Source: Notospermus geniculatus (lineage: Eukaryota > Nemertea > Pilidiophora > Heteronemertea > Lineidae). From it: a stretch of 64,000 nt of DNA. Shown piece by piece: positions 1-12,800 of this stretch. How positions within the stretch are numbered: position 1 is the stretch's first letter; every line of letters begins with the position of its first letter. A program made the translations under genes and the position numbers. The DNA lies in NCBI GenBank assembly GCA_002633025.1, contig NMRB01001292.1, positions 118,334 through 182,333 on the forward strand, read 5' to 3'. A model generated the notes under the pieces. The model was not told the DNA's origin, did no database searches, and saw only the letters and a program-made list of their open reading frames with translations.

Positions 1-1176
1 CTAAGTGCCCCCCCCCCCCCAGCCCAAAAAAGCTAGCTACGCCCCTGCAGGGCCAGAGAGATAGGCCTATATTTCGCTGGAAGCCTACCGGTAGACCTAC
101 ATGTTGAAAGACTGGACTGGAGTGCTAGGCCTAGCTGTGCCTTTCCACTTTTAGCAGTGTTTTATAGCAGGGCCTACCTCAACATGAGTAGGGTAGGGGG
201 GATGTTGTTGTTACCGGTAGGCCTACGCCACGGTAGCTAGGCCTAAGGTCATGAAGGTACCGACCGCTACACAGGCTAGCTAGGCCTAGGTATAGGCCCT
301 AGGCCTAGTTCATGTAGTTAGGCCTAGCTAGGCCTCCTAGGCCAGATGCATTAGTGATTAGGCCTAGGCCTATAGATTATTAAACAGGTTACCAACAGAG
401 CATGAGAGTGGAGGCGGTAGGCCTGCCCTAGGCTTGGCTATTTCTCTATCATGTCTATAGACTTGTCTCTAGCTAGGCCTACCTAGACAGACAGTAGCAA
501 AGCCTAGGCCAGACGAGAGCCAGGGCAAGGCCCAACCCATCGCCCTAAAACCAAGAAATATGATAAATCCATGTCATCGAATCGATTGGTTGAATTAATT
601 CAATTCACCAATTCATGGTAGGCCTAAATGCCAATGCCGGCCAGTGGGGTAGCCTACCCGCATGACTAGAATCCTGGAACAATAGATGGCACCGCAAGTA
701 TACATTGTAAGACCCCAATGTCGTACTGACGTCACGTTTGCTGTTGACGTTGTCCCGTCAAAAAACTGTGTACATTTTTCTACAAAATTTTTTTCGGCAT
801 TTTCCACAAAAGAACTTTATTTGCAGTAATCATAACGTACATAGGCCTACATGTAGTGCGAATATCGGTTAGAAGGCTAGTGCCTATAAAAAACCTCTCC
901 TCTCCCAAACCTCTTCCATGTCTTCCTAATCCATAAAATACTTACACAACCATTTCATCATGGCATGATTTGATAGTCTGGACCTTGCCCTTGGCCTTAC
1001 TATTCTTACAGGCCTAGTCATGAAAATATAGGCCTACATGTAGTCTCCGTCAGCAGACAGGTAGCATCCCAATTCTTCAGTGACTTGAGTAGAGCTAGGT
1101 TAGGCCTCCAGTCAATGTCCAACAAGATCCAATTGTGAGACTTGCATCATGTGCATACTTGCTAGGCTAGTACAGA
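1..1176. other. Non-coding flank rich in TAGGCC/AGGCCT words
   Basis: No coding exon recognised on either strand. The first 530 bases are crowded with AGGCCT, TAGGCCTA and CTAGCTAG words, the same words sprinkled through the rest of the window, so they look like a genome-wide bias rather than one element. Confidence 0.6.
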
Positions 1177-1576
1177 GGTAGTCAGTCATGTCAATACTGC
1201 TAGTGCTACCATACAGCTGTTAACACATTCCCCGCCAGCATTTTTAAAAAAAGTAACTAGCCAGCGCCAGCATTTTAGCGATTTTTATCAGATTTCAAAT
1301 TTCTCCAGAAAATTTCACTTGAGATATGGGAACAAAGAACATGTCAATAGAATGATCATAGCTCGTTGTTTCTGATACCACAAACCATTTTGTTCTAAGT
1401 GCAACCACTTTCTTTCCACAAGCTTTAGAAAACTTGCTATTTTCACAAATACACACGTTTTTTCGCAAAAAATGGAGAAAACACCTCCTGAGCGCCGCCA
1501 TTTTGGTTTACAATACAAACAAACCTCCACCTATTTCAAGGCCCTGTTCAATGAGATCGTCGAAAGCACAGTGAGA

Positions 1577-1976
1577 TTCAAGTTCAAGTTCAAGTTTATT
1601 TCACTCTAATCACGATTGTGATACATAGAGGAGAACAAATAATTGAACATGCAACAGTCAGAACAGAAAAAGATACAAATAAAAACATAATATGTTATAC
1701 AGCTTATGCAGGAATATCAGGAAGGGAGTTCAAGAGTTTAAAGCCTTTATCCACGAATTTAGCCAGATTGATCAATACTTTCTTTTTGTTTGAGCCTAAA
1801 AGTTCTGAAATCTTAATGGTGTTATGATGATTTCTATAGTATCTAGGGATAAATTCCCGTCTGAGATCTGTTAGAGCACTACATTCGAAGATGAAATGAT
1901 ACTCATCGCCCACTCTATTCATAGTACATTTCTGACAAAATCTTTCATTTCTAGGGAGAGACAAATTATGCCTACC
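1577..1976 (-). mobile_element. Non-LTR retrotransposon 3' end (LINE fragment)
   Basis: On the minus strand 1964-1704 encodes ERFCQKC...GDEYHFIFECS, the cysteine/histidine-rich C-terminal motif found after the reverse transcriptase of many animal LINEs. The 3' end is a (TTGAAC)n-type microsatellite (plus-strand TTCAAG x3 at 1577-1594), typical of CR1/L2-like elements. The 5' part is lost at the N (1977). The second copy of this region (2362) is an empty site. Confidence 0.75.
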
Positions 1977-1977
1977 N
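1977..1977. other. Single-N contig join with overlapping ends
   Basis: Sequence right of the N repeats 1177-1576 with minor differences, so the two contig ends overlap instead of abutting. The LINE present in only one end probably blocked their merging. Confidence 0.8.
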
Positions 1978-2490
1978 GGTAGTCAGTCATGTCAATACTG
2001 CTACCATACAACATTCCCCGCCAGCATTTTTTAAGTAACTAGCCAGCGCCAGCATTTTAGCGATTTTTATCAGATTTCAAATTTCTCCAGAAAATTTCAC
2101 TTGAGATATGGGAACAAAGAACATAGAATGATCATAGCTCGTTGTTTCTGATACCACAAACCATTTTGTTCTAAGTGCAACCACTTTCTTTCCACAAGCT
2201 TTAGAAAACTTGCTATTTTCACAAATACACACGTTTTTTCGCAAAAAATGGAGAAAACGCCTCCTGAGCGCCGCCATTTTGGTTCAAACCACACTACAAT
2301 ACAAACAAACCTCCACCTATTTCAAGGCCGTGTTCAATGAGATCGGCGAAAGCACAGTGAGACAAGATCGCCAGTGGGTCCATCTATCGTTTGGTGGCTG
2401 TAACTACAATTGCCGGAAATTCTCGTCAATGGCGGGAACCATCCTGAAGCAAGTGACGAAAAATCTCGTCAATGGCGGGGAATGTGTTAA

Positions 2491-3205
2491 TCAAGATCAT
2501 CCCATTGTATACAAGCCTTGTCCTTGTCCAACAACATCATTGATGATCATATACATTAATTTTGGCATCGATCCAATCATATTTTGACATGATGACACAT
2601 CTCGCTTAATCGGCAAATATGATGATTATGTAAGATCTAGACTAGATAGTAGATACCAGTATTGTGCTGTTTGAACTTGCAGAATAATAGGCTGGGGTTT
2701 GATGGAGCAGGAATTATGCTCTGGTCATAATGAGTTAACTCGGTAGTGGTGGAACCATACCCAACATGCCCAATGCGGACAGGCACTTTATCTATTCTAA
2801 ACAAAATGTGTCTTCGTAAGTTGCGTAGAAGTTGCGCGTACCTCAACGCAAAAGTCGCGCATAACTCAGGCGAATTATATATGCATGCGGCATGACTGCG
2901 TGAAATGTCGCATATTACATAATGCAAGTTAGTTACGCACAGGTTACCGGTACGCAGATACTGTATAGTGTTACATGTACATGTAACATAGCTCGTAGGT
3001 TATGCGTAACTTATGCGAATTTAGGGATGTCATGTACGGTACTGTATTTAGTTTTCTATTAAGAGTTAGGCTTTGTTTCACATTAAAACAATTATTACCG
3101 GTCGCTGGATCTAAAATTCTAGGACACTATCTGTGATTCTAATTGTTCAGAGATTATCACTTGTGTTTATGGAGTGAATCCATTGAAGTTTATGATATCA
3201 CTATC
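2491..3205. other. Non-coding; diverged GTAACTTACGCG-type repeat
   Basis: About 2815-3050 holds many GTTACGCGTAAC-like words and ends GAATTTAGGGATGTCATG..GTACTGTA. This is like the inverted-repeat elements at 56650 and 62105 but more decayed. No exon seen. Confidence 0.4.
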
Positions 3206-3860
3206 AGTATTTAATTTAGGGTGATTTATTACTGATATCCAATCATTGACCTGATTCTAAAGGCCTAGATCAGTGAGAATCGATGATTTGGATGATTATT
3301 GAATATTTGCCTGATTTTCGGTGGTCTGAACTGAAGATTTCTATCTCGTTATCCAGTCAGTCACTTTGAATCTGAATACATGTACATGTACTTCACCAAG
3401 GCCTACTGATCTAAAAATCTGATCACCTACATGTACATGTACAGGGAGGGTACTTTGGGTACAAATATAGTACCCTAAAGAAATTTGAGGGTACGATATA
3501 GTACCCTGAAAAAATCACTTCAGTAATGTTTTTCTTAAATTTGTTACATTTCAAATGCAACTTTCATGCAGACGGAAGACTAATTTTGCATTTTGGAGTG
3601 TAAAAAATGACTCTGGAGGCCATTATTAACAGAAAAAAAATTTTTGAAAAAATTTTTGTTTTAAAATTTTTTTCTCCCCCCAGGTCGTACCCTGGAAAAA
3701 AATCCTGGCGGAAACCCTGATGTAATGTATTGAATTCAGAAACATTGTATAATTCTAGGGGGATAGTGCTGACTGATGTCAGGAGGGGCAGTTGGTGAAG
3801 TACCATGCATGCCATGGGCATGATGGGTAAAAAAAGAAAGATTGATTTGGAAGAATTTGG

Positions 3861-4088
3861 GGTGGCGCAGTTGAAACATACATGCCTGCCACCAATGAGG
3901 TCATGGGTTCAATCCCAGGTCATTCCGGCGGCTTAGAGGAGAGTGCAGGCTCTCCTCAACATCGTAGGTTTCCTCCGCGGGCTCCGATTTCTTCCTAGAT
4001 ATCGTAAAATCGCCAGAATTGTTTGATGTCGCGATGAGTAGCAATGCTCTGAGTTTGCACTTGCACTCTTGAGATAATATTTTTTGAG
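3861..4088 (+). mobile_element. tRNA-derived SINE, family 1 (module A)
   Basis: Box A-like GGTGGCGCAGTTG and box B-like GGTTCAATCCC, then a body ending GAGATAATATTTTTTGAG. Flanked by near-identical AAGAATTTGG / AAAAATTTGG target duplications. Shared with module B (22177-22527). Confidence 0.75.
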
Positions 4089-4553
4089 AAAAATTTGGGA
4101 CCCAGAATTTACAAATTCATGTTCCACGATCCTTATCATCATTTTATCACGGTCAAGAGACAGCTATCCTATCTTATTTGCAAAGTATAAAACTATCTGA
4201 AGATAAACAGTTAGGGTATGCTTCTTGTTGTCCTTGGCATAAAATTTGATTTGTGCTTGAGGGGTTGTTCTTGATATTTCATAAGTGGCCAGGCCACTGC
4301 CGTGGGACCTATGGGTAATTGAAAATATCAATGCCGAAGGGCATAAATCTACATTATTCTAGGTAAGAATATACCGGTAAGTTGTTACACATGTACCGAT
4401 ATTTGAAATGCAGGAAACTCTCTTGCCTGCGGGCTTCGAGTTGTTCGACTTCTTCTGTGCAAAATTGAAAAAATCTTGTGGTTTGGTGGACTTTGCAAAC
4501 AGCGACAGTTGATACGGTACATGTACATTCCATCAGGGCTGAACCCATCACAG

Positions 4554-4823
4554 CGGTAGAGGTGTCATCCGACTTCACACTTTAACCCCAGTCTATTCTG
4601 AAACCTTTCAGTAGACCTGGTAGAATTCAGAGATGAGCTGCTCATTCAGCACTACAATCTGAGCATTTCCAACCTAACCAGCGCCCATTATACACCTGGG
4701 TGGAGAGAGGCCAGTGAGGCCAAGAGACTTGCCCAAAGTCTCACGCCTAGTGGGATTCGATTCGAACCCGGGACCCTCTGACCGCTTGTCGGAGACCTGA
4801 ACCACTACACCACAGTGGCATCA
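4554..4823 (-). mobile_element. tRNA-derived SINE, family 2 (module A)
   Basis: The minus strand reads GCCACTGTGGTGTAGTGGTT, then box B GGGTTCGAA, followed by the same body as 49337-49634. Pol III boxes inside a mobile body, not a functional tRNA gene. Confidence 0.75.
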
Positions 4824-5474
4824 TTGGCCCTGGTACAAATAGTACGGAACAGGCCATCTCAAGCTGCTCATGTTCCTCGCTTGGACATGTTTGATGGGGT
4901 CTTTTACTTGGCAAAGGAACAAGGTACAAGGCACCATGGCTTACTGTCCCATCCCATGCGACGGCCATGAAAAACCAGCGACAGTGCTCTGTGATAATTG
5001 TACGTTGACATCTTGCACAGTGGAGTGGTGTGAAGAAATCAACTGAAATGACACCATCTTAATGCAAACAGCTTAAAGAAATGTAAATTGAAAACTTGTT
5101 GTTGGAAGTAGGCCTCAGGACTTGACATATTCATTTTCAATGTTTGTAAGAATGCTGCGAGCAAGGGAAAGATGCCACGTTCCAAGTAGTGGCCTTGGTG
5201 AAATTCAAGACCCTGTAGCGTGGTGTGATGTGTTCAGGCTTGTTTGGTGCAAAAACGTGTGAATTTTGGATAAATTCCCATGTTGTGATTTTCCGTGGCA
5301 TTAGGCCTAAATACAGGGAGGTACCGGTACATGTCTTGAGTTCGATTTTAAAATTCGCTTTCTGCATTTTCTGTACTCAATTTCTGTGTTCCCAACAATT
5401 TTCGTGATATATCTACTGGTAATGTTGAAGATGAGTTACATTTCAGCATTGTTTGTGAGCCCTCATTTCATTGT

Positions 5475-5651
5475 ACAGCGCTCCCACGTTCTTACGAACC
5501 TCGATTTTAAGAACTCCCGGATATTACGAACCCAACGCTTGGCTCCCAAAATTCCTGCCCGCACGGACGAATCCTCGCTATTACGAACTCATCGTTAGTA
5601 CGAACTTAATCCTTGGACCCTGAAGGGTTCGTAATAGCGAGGAAGCACTGT
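5475..5651. mobile_element. TA-flanked MITE, module A only
   Basis: Ends ACAGCGCTCCCACGTTCTTA and (reverse complement of right) ACAGTGCTTCCTCGCTATTA, then ACGAACC. The form and the TA target resemble Tc1/mariner/pogo non-autonomous elements. Module B (about 24178) reads straight through CGTATTGACTT. Confidence 0.75.
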
Positions 5652-6176
5652 TGACTACTATCAGTCACTTTTTATGAAACATAAGAATGAGACTCGTTCG
5701 ACATGTCGGACGTCAGGTTTGACATCGGCCTACCCGGTTGTGGCCTGCTCACGACCTGAACTTGAATTGAAGTGGGTGTGGTCGTGTTTGTATACACGTT
5801 AAGCAGGCAGTAGTAGGGCAAATAATAATCAAAGAATTTGGAGGTAGCACTTGACTTCTCGTACTTAGATGATAACCTGCCACTTTGTGAAATTAGGCCT
5901 AGAGCACAGGCCTTTCAATTACATAGAATTGGTTAGACCCTATATTTCTTAAGCCTAGTTCATACTCCGCTGCACGGCCATCATCGGCGACCAATCGCAC
6001 GATATCGCGTTCGCCGCCGACCCCCATCGCACGATTTAGTCGCCGTCTGATCACGAAACTCTAATTAGTTGAGTCACTTCACAACGCGTCGCCAACGCTT
6101 TTGACTTTTGGGCACATGACAGATTTGCTAGGCCTTCTACGGCCTAGCCACCATAAATTGAAAGGCCTGAGAGAAT

Positions 6177-6393
6177 TTGTGTGGCGGTCTAGGAAAACCC
6201 GGCGGGTGTCGCATTTGAAGAAGGAAAGTGTTACTGTTAATGGCCTTGCTGAACCCGCACATTTCAATAGCTGAAATGTAGGCCTACTACGTAACAGGTA
6301 AACAGTTTTACGGTAGATCAGTGCACAGGCAATCTGACAGCCCTTGTTGATCATTCAGCGACATCTGCTGGGTTTTCCTAGACTGCCACACAT
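6177..6393. mobile_element. Foldback MITE, module A only
   Basis: Ends GTGTGGCGGTCTAGGAAAAC and GTTTTCCTAGACTGCCACAC are inverted repeats, followed by (C)CAGC/GGCG..TGTCGC. A close relative is at 18475-18684. Confidence 0.75.
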
Positions 6394-6809
6394 TTCAGGT
6401 CTCATGCATGTCATCACTGTGACAGATCAAATGCATGATTGAGGACATTCTCATTCTGCAGACAATGTTTTGAAGTATAAAAGGAAGATGACGCCAGAAG
6501 TTTTAAAAATGCTAATATCCATTCCATGTTCATTTCAGGTAGTTGCCTTGTCCTGAATTTGAAGTTAGGTTCTGCAGTTGCTACGAAAGATCGCAAGCCT
6601 TCACAGCGAAAAAAAAGACAATTTGTCTGTAACCGAACTCGACGAAAGTCATCCGTGATCAAGGGTCGTCTGGGACGATGTTAACTGGAGTCGTGCTGTT
6701 GGAATTTATCATCCACGGTTTAGCGACACCTTGCTAAGCTGCGGGCGTGACCACGCGCTGCAGTTGTCAAACATTGAAGACCTGCACAAACCGGATTATT
6801 ATTAAAAAG

Positions 6810-6830
6810 ATGGACGAAACAACAACAAAG
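6810..6830 (+). CDS. SLC4A2: Exon 1 (module A), start codon, 7 codons
   Basis: ATG GAC GAA ACA ACA ACA AAG followed by the donor GTATTG gives MDETTTK, phase 0. Sequence upstream (about 6590-6809) is nearly identical in module B, which fits a 5' UTR or promoter. It was chosen as the start because the downstream exon opens in phase 0 with an acceptor and no better upstream ATG exon was found. The true transcription start is unknown. Confidence 0.7.
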
Positions 6831-9800
6831 GTATTGTACTGTACTTCTCCTTACGATGCATTTTTAGTTTAAGCCTGCCGCACATGAGAGAAATTAGCTG
6901 AGCAAAATGTCATTCGAGGATTTTTTGTCCCCCGGAGCCCTCGGAGGGGGACTTGAAAATACCGGCCGTCCGTGCGCCTATGCCGCTCGCTGCTCGCCGC
7001 TCGCCACTCGCCGCTCGCCGCTACTAGTCCCTTCCGCTCTATAACTTAAGAACGACTGAAGATTTTGGATTCATATTTGGTGGAGGGATGTATCACGGGC
7101 CAAAGGTGTGTCGCGTGAAAGAATCGGCCAAATCCGATTCTCCACTTTGCCACCAGGGGGCCGAAAGCCAAAACACAAAAACTGCGATTACGCCTTTAAT
7201 ACTGAATGGAATTTCACGAAATTTTTATGGTAGGCTCATCTAGCAAGGGTACATAACATATCGTACGGGTTTTCAATTTAATTCATTTTTCAGCCCTGTA
7301 GGGGGCGCTTTGTAAAAACCACATAAGTTCCCTTCCGCTCTGTAACTTCTGAACGACTGAAAATTTTGGGTTGATATTTGGTGGGGGGATGTACCATGGG
7401 CCAACGGTGTGTCGCGTGAAAAAATCGGCCAAATCCGATTCTCCACTTTGCCACCAGGGGGCCAAAAGCCAAAACACAGAAACTGCGACTACGCCTTTAA
7501 TACTCAACGGAATTTCACAAAATTTTTATGGTACGCTCATCTAGCGAGGGTACATAATATACTCTGCGGGTTTTCAATTTAATTCATTTTTCAGCCCTGT
7601 AGGGGGCGCTTTGCAAAAACCACATAACTTCCCTTCCGCTCTGTAACTTCTGAACGACTGAAAATTTTGGGTTGATATTTGGTGGGGGAAGTACCATGGG
7701 CCAACGGTGTGTCACGTGAAAGAATCGACCAAATGGATAACTTTGCCACCAGGGGGCAAAAGCCGAATCACAGAAACTGTGATTGTGCCATTAATACTGA
7801 ATGGAATCTTCAAAATACATGACCGGAGGACTTGCACCCGGGGCGACGGGGGACGTTCAATGCTGTGCTTGTACTCAGTCAATTTCCTTTCGTGTGCGGC
7901 AAAGGATTTTGGATTAAAATGGACAGTACATTTCCATGGCGACGTGCCATGGAATGCTGTCATGTGAGTTTTACACATGCTCAAAAGCAAAATGACGCGA
8001 GTCAAATGTCGAAGTCCCCGCCACAGGTTTTTCCTTGTGAGGTAAAAAATATCAAAAATGTTGAATATTTTGCTCAAGGGCAGTTGAGACAAAAACTCGC
8101 AAGAAATCCGCCACACACGAGAGGAAATTGGCTGAGTAAAAATCCTTGAATGACATTTTGCTCAGCTAATTTCTCTCGTGTGCGGCAGGCTTTAGTATGA
8201 AGTTAGTCTGACTCTGAGGCGTGACATAATTTATTTCCTCGACAACCAAACTTGGTTGCCACGTGCACAGGTTCCTTAGCAACAACATCTCACCCCTTCG
8301 TTTCTCATTTCATAATTCTTTAAAATCATATGTGTTGTTTCCAGTTCCTGTTGTCTCGGTATCTGTAGTGAATCTATTGAAATATTTTTTTCGTGACATC
8401 TGGCATGTCTGGGCAGTTTATAGTAATCAATATTGAATTTCCAACCTCTGGCACTTGCACAGGTTCAAGCTGTGTGAGTTCTTTGCACATGTACCGTACA
8501 CGTACATGTATTGTACATGTACAGTCTTTGACATAAATTTATCTACACCTGAATTTTAAGTTCGTTGTGATTCATAAAGTGCACTGTTTGCTAATTAGCA
8601 AACAGTGCACTAATTATGAATCACAACGAGCTTAATTCATACCAGGGGCATAGAAGGACAAGAGCCTGACCTGACATGATGCAGGGTATTACATTCTGTG
8701 GTTCCAAAATTTACAGAAACACCACTGAATAATAAGTGAAAACATGTCACGCCCGTGACCGTGGACTTGCCCTGCAGTACCTAGTCTCCACAGGATTTTA
8801 CTTGATTTACTTTCCAGTAAAAGTTACGGCTGCACTTGACAGGACATTCTATTGAAGTGAATACATAATAGTTTTTAAATACCGGTAATTTAGTTACCGG
8901 GAATGATTACATTCTGTCCACTTATCAATTTCCAACTACATTTAGTCATATCAAGCCTATGATGGGGACCTCTTGACCTTGACCTACAAACATGACGAAT
9001 CCGGGCCTACAAATCCGCCTGCTTTACTTCTGATTATTTTGAAATGGGAAATAGATCATTAATCAAGTTCGTCATGTGATCAGGAACATGACATGAACGG
9101 ACACGATGTAGGCCAAACAATCCTCGATGCCTGTACTTTGTGTTCTTGGTGTCTGCGATCTACATGTATCAGTGTCATGTCGATTTAGCGTGTATGTTTG
9201 ATCAAGTTCACTACCACCCTAGCCAGGCACTTGCGACTGGAAGTAACTGATCTGATCAGTCGCTGGTGATGTACATGTACGCGCTGCCTGCATATCGCAA
9301 ATTCAGCAACTCAGTAAAACTACATGTAGGAGGATCCAATCAGTCGTCATGTCCTGACCAAGTACATCGCACTTGCGGCTTTGGGACTGGCAGCAACTCA
9401 GGTAATATCTCAGCCATTGAGACTCGGCGAGACTAGGTTTCGTTCAGAAAACTGGCACTGATCAGTCGCAAGCCCACGTACATCGCAGCGACTGAACGAA
9501 ACTGGGTACAACTAGTCGCTAGAAAGTTGAACAAGCAACTCGCGGCGACTGGCAAAATCTCAGTTCCAGCGAGTTGCAAGGGTATGTAGATGTAAATTTT
9601 CGACCCCAATCGGGGTCTTCCTCAGGCACTTTCTAGTAGAGATTCCAAAAGTTGCAAAAATTTGTGAGATTTGGAGAGGACTTTATATTATGCTTACTGT
9701 CAGGTTTTACTGAGTGACCACATTGTCGAAGGTGAGACGGACAAAAGGACGGTCACCTCGGACAAACACATTGAAACTGACAAGTCCTACGTCATTCATG

Positions 9801-12800
9801 CTGTTCGCTATAATACGTGTAATTCTTTACAGAACTATCTCTTGATGTCAGATATTTTACAATTTTTTTTACCATTTTCCCATGGTTTGCCAGGATCTGG
9901 TGCGTCTGGGGAAACGTCAGTCTAGACAATATGCGTGGGTGGCAGTTTCCATGGCAACCATTCGGTACAGCTTGTTTGTCTCTCTGGGATACAAAAGCAT
10001 TATTGACGCTGAAGTTGGTGTCATTAGCAGCGCGATCTGTGACAGATAAAAACCACATTTACTACTGTTGTTATGCAGATTTCTCCTCGTTTTGGCGATA
10101 ACGGTTGATTGGGATTTTGATCCTTTAGCTTTACATTGTATGAACTGTACAGATCATGGGTGATTATGAATAGAATAAAAGCTAGCAAATGCTTTTACTT
10201 CAGATTTGTGTACACAGCATAGCCTAGTGCATTTGTATTGCAAAATCCAAGTAAAAACATTTACTAGTCTATTCATGATCCATGCCTCATTAATGCGATG
10301 TGCCCTAATTGGCAGTGATGTCCATGAAGTGAGAACTAGATTGATAATTTGAATTTATCAACTGTAACTTTTAGTATAAATATCTGCGGTTCAATCGAAT
10401 TTAGACAAATGTGGTTCAATACATACGGGAACGCTACAGTAAGCGCATCGGATCTGCTGAACTTGTTTTCATGCTTATAAAGATCAAAATTTATGACCGG
10501 CCTACTGACACTCTGCTATCTGAGTTGTTGCTATATTTAGACTGAAGCCAGGCTGTTTACCTCAACCTGGTTAGTGTAAATTGATGGATATATTCTTGCC
10601 AAAATTTACCATGTTTACTGACTACAGATTCCGTCTTTCACAACCCTGAAAATAGTGTTTTATAGGCACCTGACAAAATGGCAGACAGAGTTTGTTTTGT
10701 GCAGACACTTGGGATTACTGCCTGACATGTAATGGATTATGGATCTAGACTTGTAATTGGTGCCTGACATTTTGTCAGGCACCAATTACCTATGGTGCCT
10801 GACAAATGACAGTTTGGTACCAGACAATGTCCTTGTCCAACCTGGTTCTAAAGTGTAAATTGACGGATATATTCTTGCCATAATTTACTGACTACACTTA
10901 CAGATTCCGTCTTTCATGAAACTGCATCCTCAAATGTGACCAGGTGCAGCAAAATGAGTCGGAATGTGCACAGACAATGACAGAAGAAGACGGAAGATGA
11001 CACCAGACAACAGTTTAGACAGTTAGACAATCCTGAAATCAACAAACCGTTGGTGTCACCTTGGACATGTTGGGTCTTCTTCTGTGTGCATTTCGACTCA
11101 TTTTGCTGTACCGGGTCACAAATAGTATTAGGTTCAGAGCTGTGTAAGTCTACCGTGCTGACATTCGTGGGAGAAAAATTCACTCTGAAGATACATGTAG
11201 GCAAAAGTCTGAAGAGCAGTCTTGGCAGCCTGGGTTTGATTTCAATGGTCACTGAAAAATGACAATGAAAAAACAGAACTATGAAAACTGACTTGGGATA
11301 ATCATAGTTAAATCCGCACTCTATTGAATTTGAATTCAGAAAGTGTTTACGTCCTCCGACGTTAATGTAGTCTAGAATGTATTGTGATCTATAAATTAAT
11401 ATACATTCTAACTCTTTGAAACTACCGTAAATTTCAATTCATAGGGGCTTCAGTCTTGGCAGCCTGGGTTTGACTTCAGTGGTCACTGCAAAATGACAAT
11501 GAAAAAAGGAACTACAAAAAACGAGCTGGATAATCATAGTTAAACTACGCTCCCCCCCCCAAATTCGTGTCATTGTGGAATATCCAGTTATTATTTCATC
11601 TCCCTTTTTTCAGGACGTAGAGGATCAGAGGAAGATGGACCGTGAAGAGAACTTCCAAGTTATGGAGAAAATTTTTGAGCCGGTCAGGAAATTTGACATT
11701 TCATATGCTGATCAAGAACCAGTTCCTGAACATCGTCATCACTTCTCTGAGCGAGACTACAGTGGTATGTTAAAATTTGTGATGTGTGCACACATCAAAC
11801 GACACACAAAATGATACTAAACATAAAATCGTCTCCGAATTTCACAAATTCTTAACCCCAACCGGGGTCTTCCTTAGGCACTTTCTAGATTGAGGTGTGC
11901 AGTGTTTGGTGTTGAATTGAAGGAAAAGGGACCAGGCATTCTTCTTATACTGTATTCTCATATCATATTCTCATATCATATTCTCTTATACCTGGTGTAT
12001 AATTGCCTCTTTTTGCGTAACAAGTTGGGTTACATGCCTAAGACGTGAACAATGTACACCTGGATGGATGATTTTTCGTCGAGGTACCCGCAACCTTATC
12101 CGCTTTGGCCTTGCCAAATTCCATGCCCTGCAGCAACTTCTGAATGTAACATTTTGTTATTCAGTATAGACAGGGTTCGTAAGGGTCCTGGAAAACCAGG
12201 AAAAGTCCTTGAAAATCAATTTTCATTGAAAGGCCTGGAAAAGTCCTTAAAAAGTCCCCAGTTTCTTCCAAAGTCCTTGAAAAGTCCTGGAATACAATCT
12301 GTCATCAAAATAAAATAAGAATTCGCTCATTTTCAAGCGACCTTCAAGCTTTGGACATCACATGAATGTAAATGAATTCTGTTTTCAGTGCATAGAAAGC
12401 GTGAGTTCCCTCACGTCCATCATCCTCTGAAGTCCCTAAAGAAGAAGAAGAAAAGGAAAGATCAGCGAAAAAGGAAGAGGAAGAAAAAACATGAGGTGAA
12501 ATTTACACCATCCCTGCCGGGCGTCGAAGAAGATGATGAGCCTGACTTATCTTTGGTATGTGTTACTGGTAGCAGAGTTCACCAAAAAAGCATGGCCTTG
12601 GATTTTTTTTAAGTTGCTGTACTGTAAATCCCTTAATTTTGCCAGCCTGAAGTGTTAGGTGTAACCAGGGCTATTAATTTGCTATCTAAAATCCCAGTGC
12701 TTTTTTGAGAGACGCAGGTTTTTTCCGAACCAGAAAAAACACGGTGTTGACAAGGCGAGCGGTTACCATGGTTACACTGACTTTGGCTTTTGTCTTATGA

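Larger units (their letters stand above)
1220..2490. mobile_element. TIR element seen twice across a contig overlap
   Basis: The left end TTAACACATTCCCCGCCA (1220) and right end TGGCGGGGAATGTGTTAA (2473-2490) are an 18-bp perfect inverted repeat. The element's left part occurs at 1220-1576 and again at about 2010-2362, on either side of the N at 1977. The true element is about 490 bp (2010-2490); the first copy is cut by a LINE. Confidence 0.7.
8193..11613. other. Intron 1 of module A, remaining part
   Basis: Non-coding. It contains a palindrome (8551), a CAGTCGC-rich repeat (9213-9585), a foldback (10162-10280), short GTGCCTGACA repeats (10660-10830) and otherwise unassigned sequence. Two CTTCCTCAGGCACTTTCTAG words (9618, and 11873 after exon 2) recur in module B. 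Confidence 0.5.

Noticed and set aside
613-2927. Short frames in the 5' flank
   Set aside because: Apart from the LINE fragment none shows a recognisable motif; several are duplicated only because the contig ends overlap.
7712-8149. Frames of 105-134 codons on both strands
   Set aside because: They lie within a long-TIR MITE and its satellite insert and are mirrored in other copies of the element.
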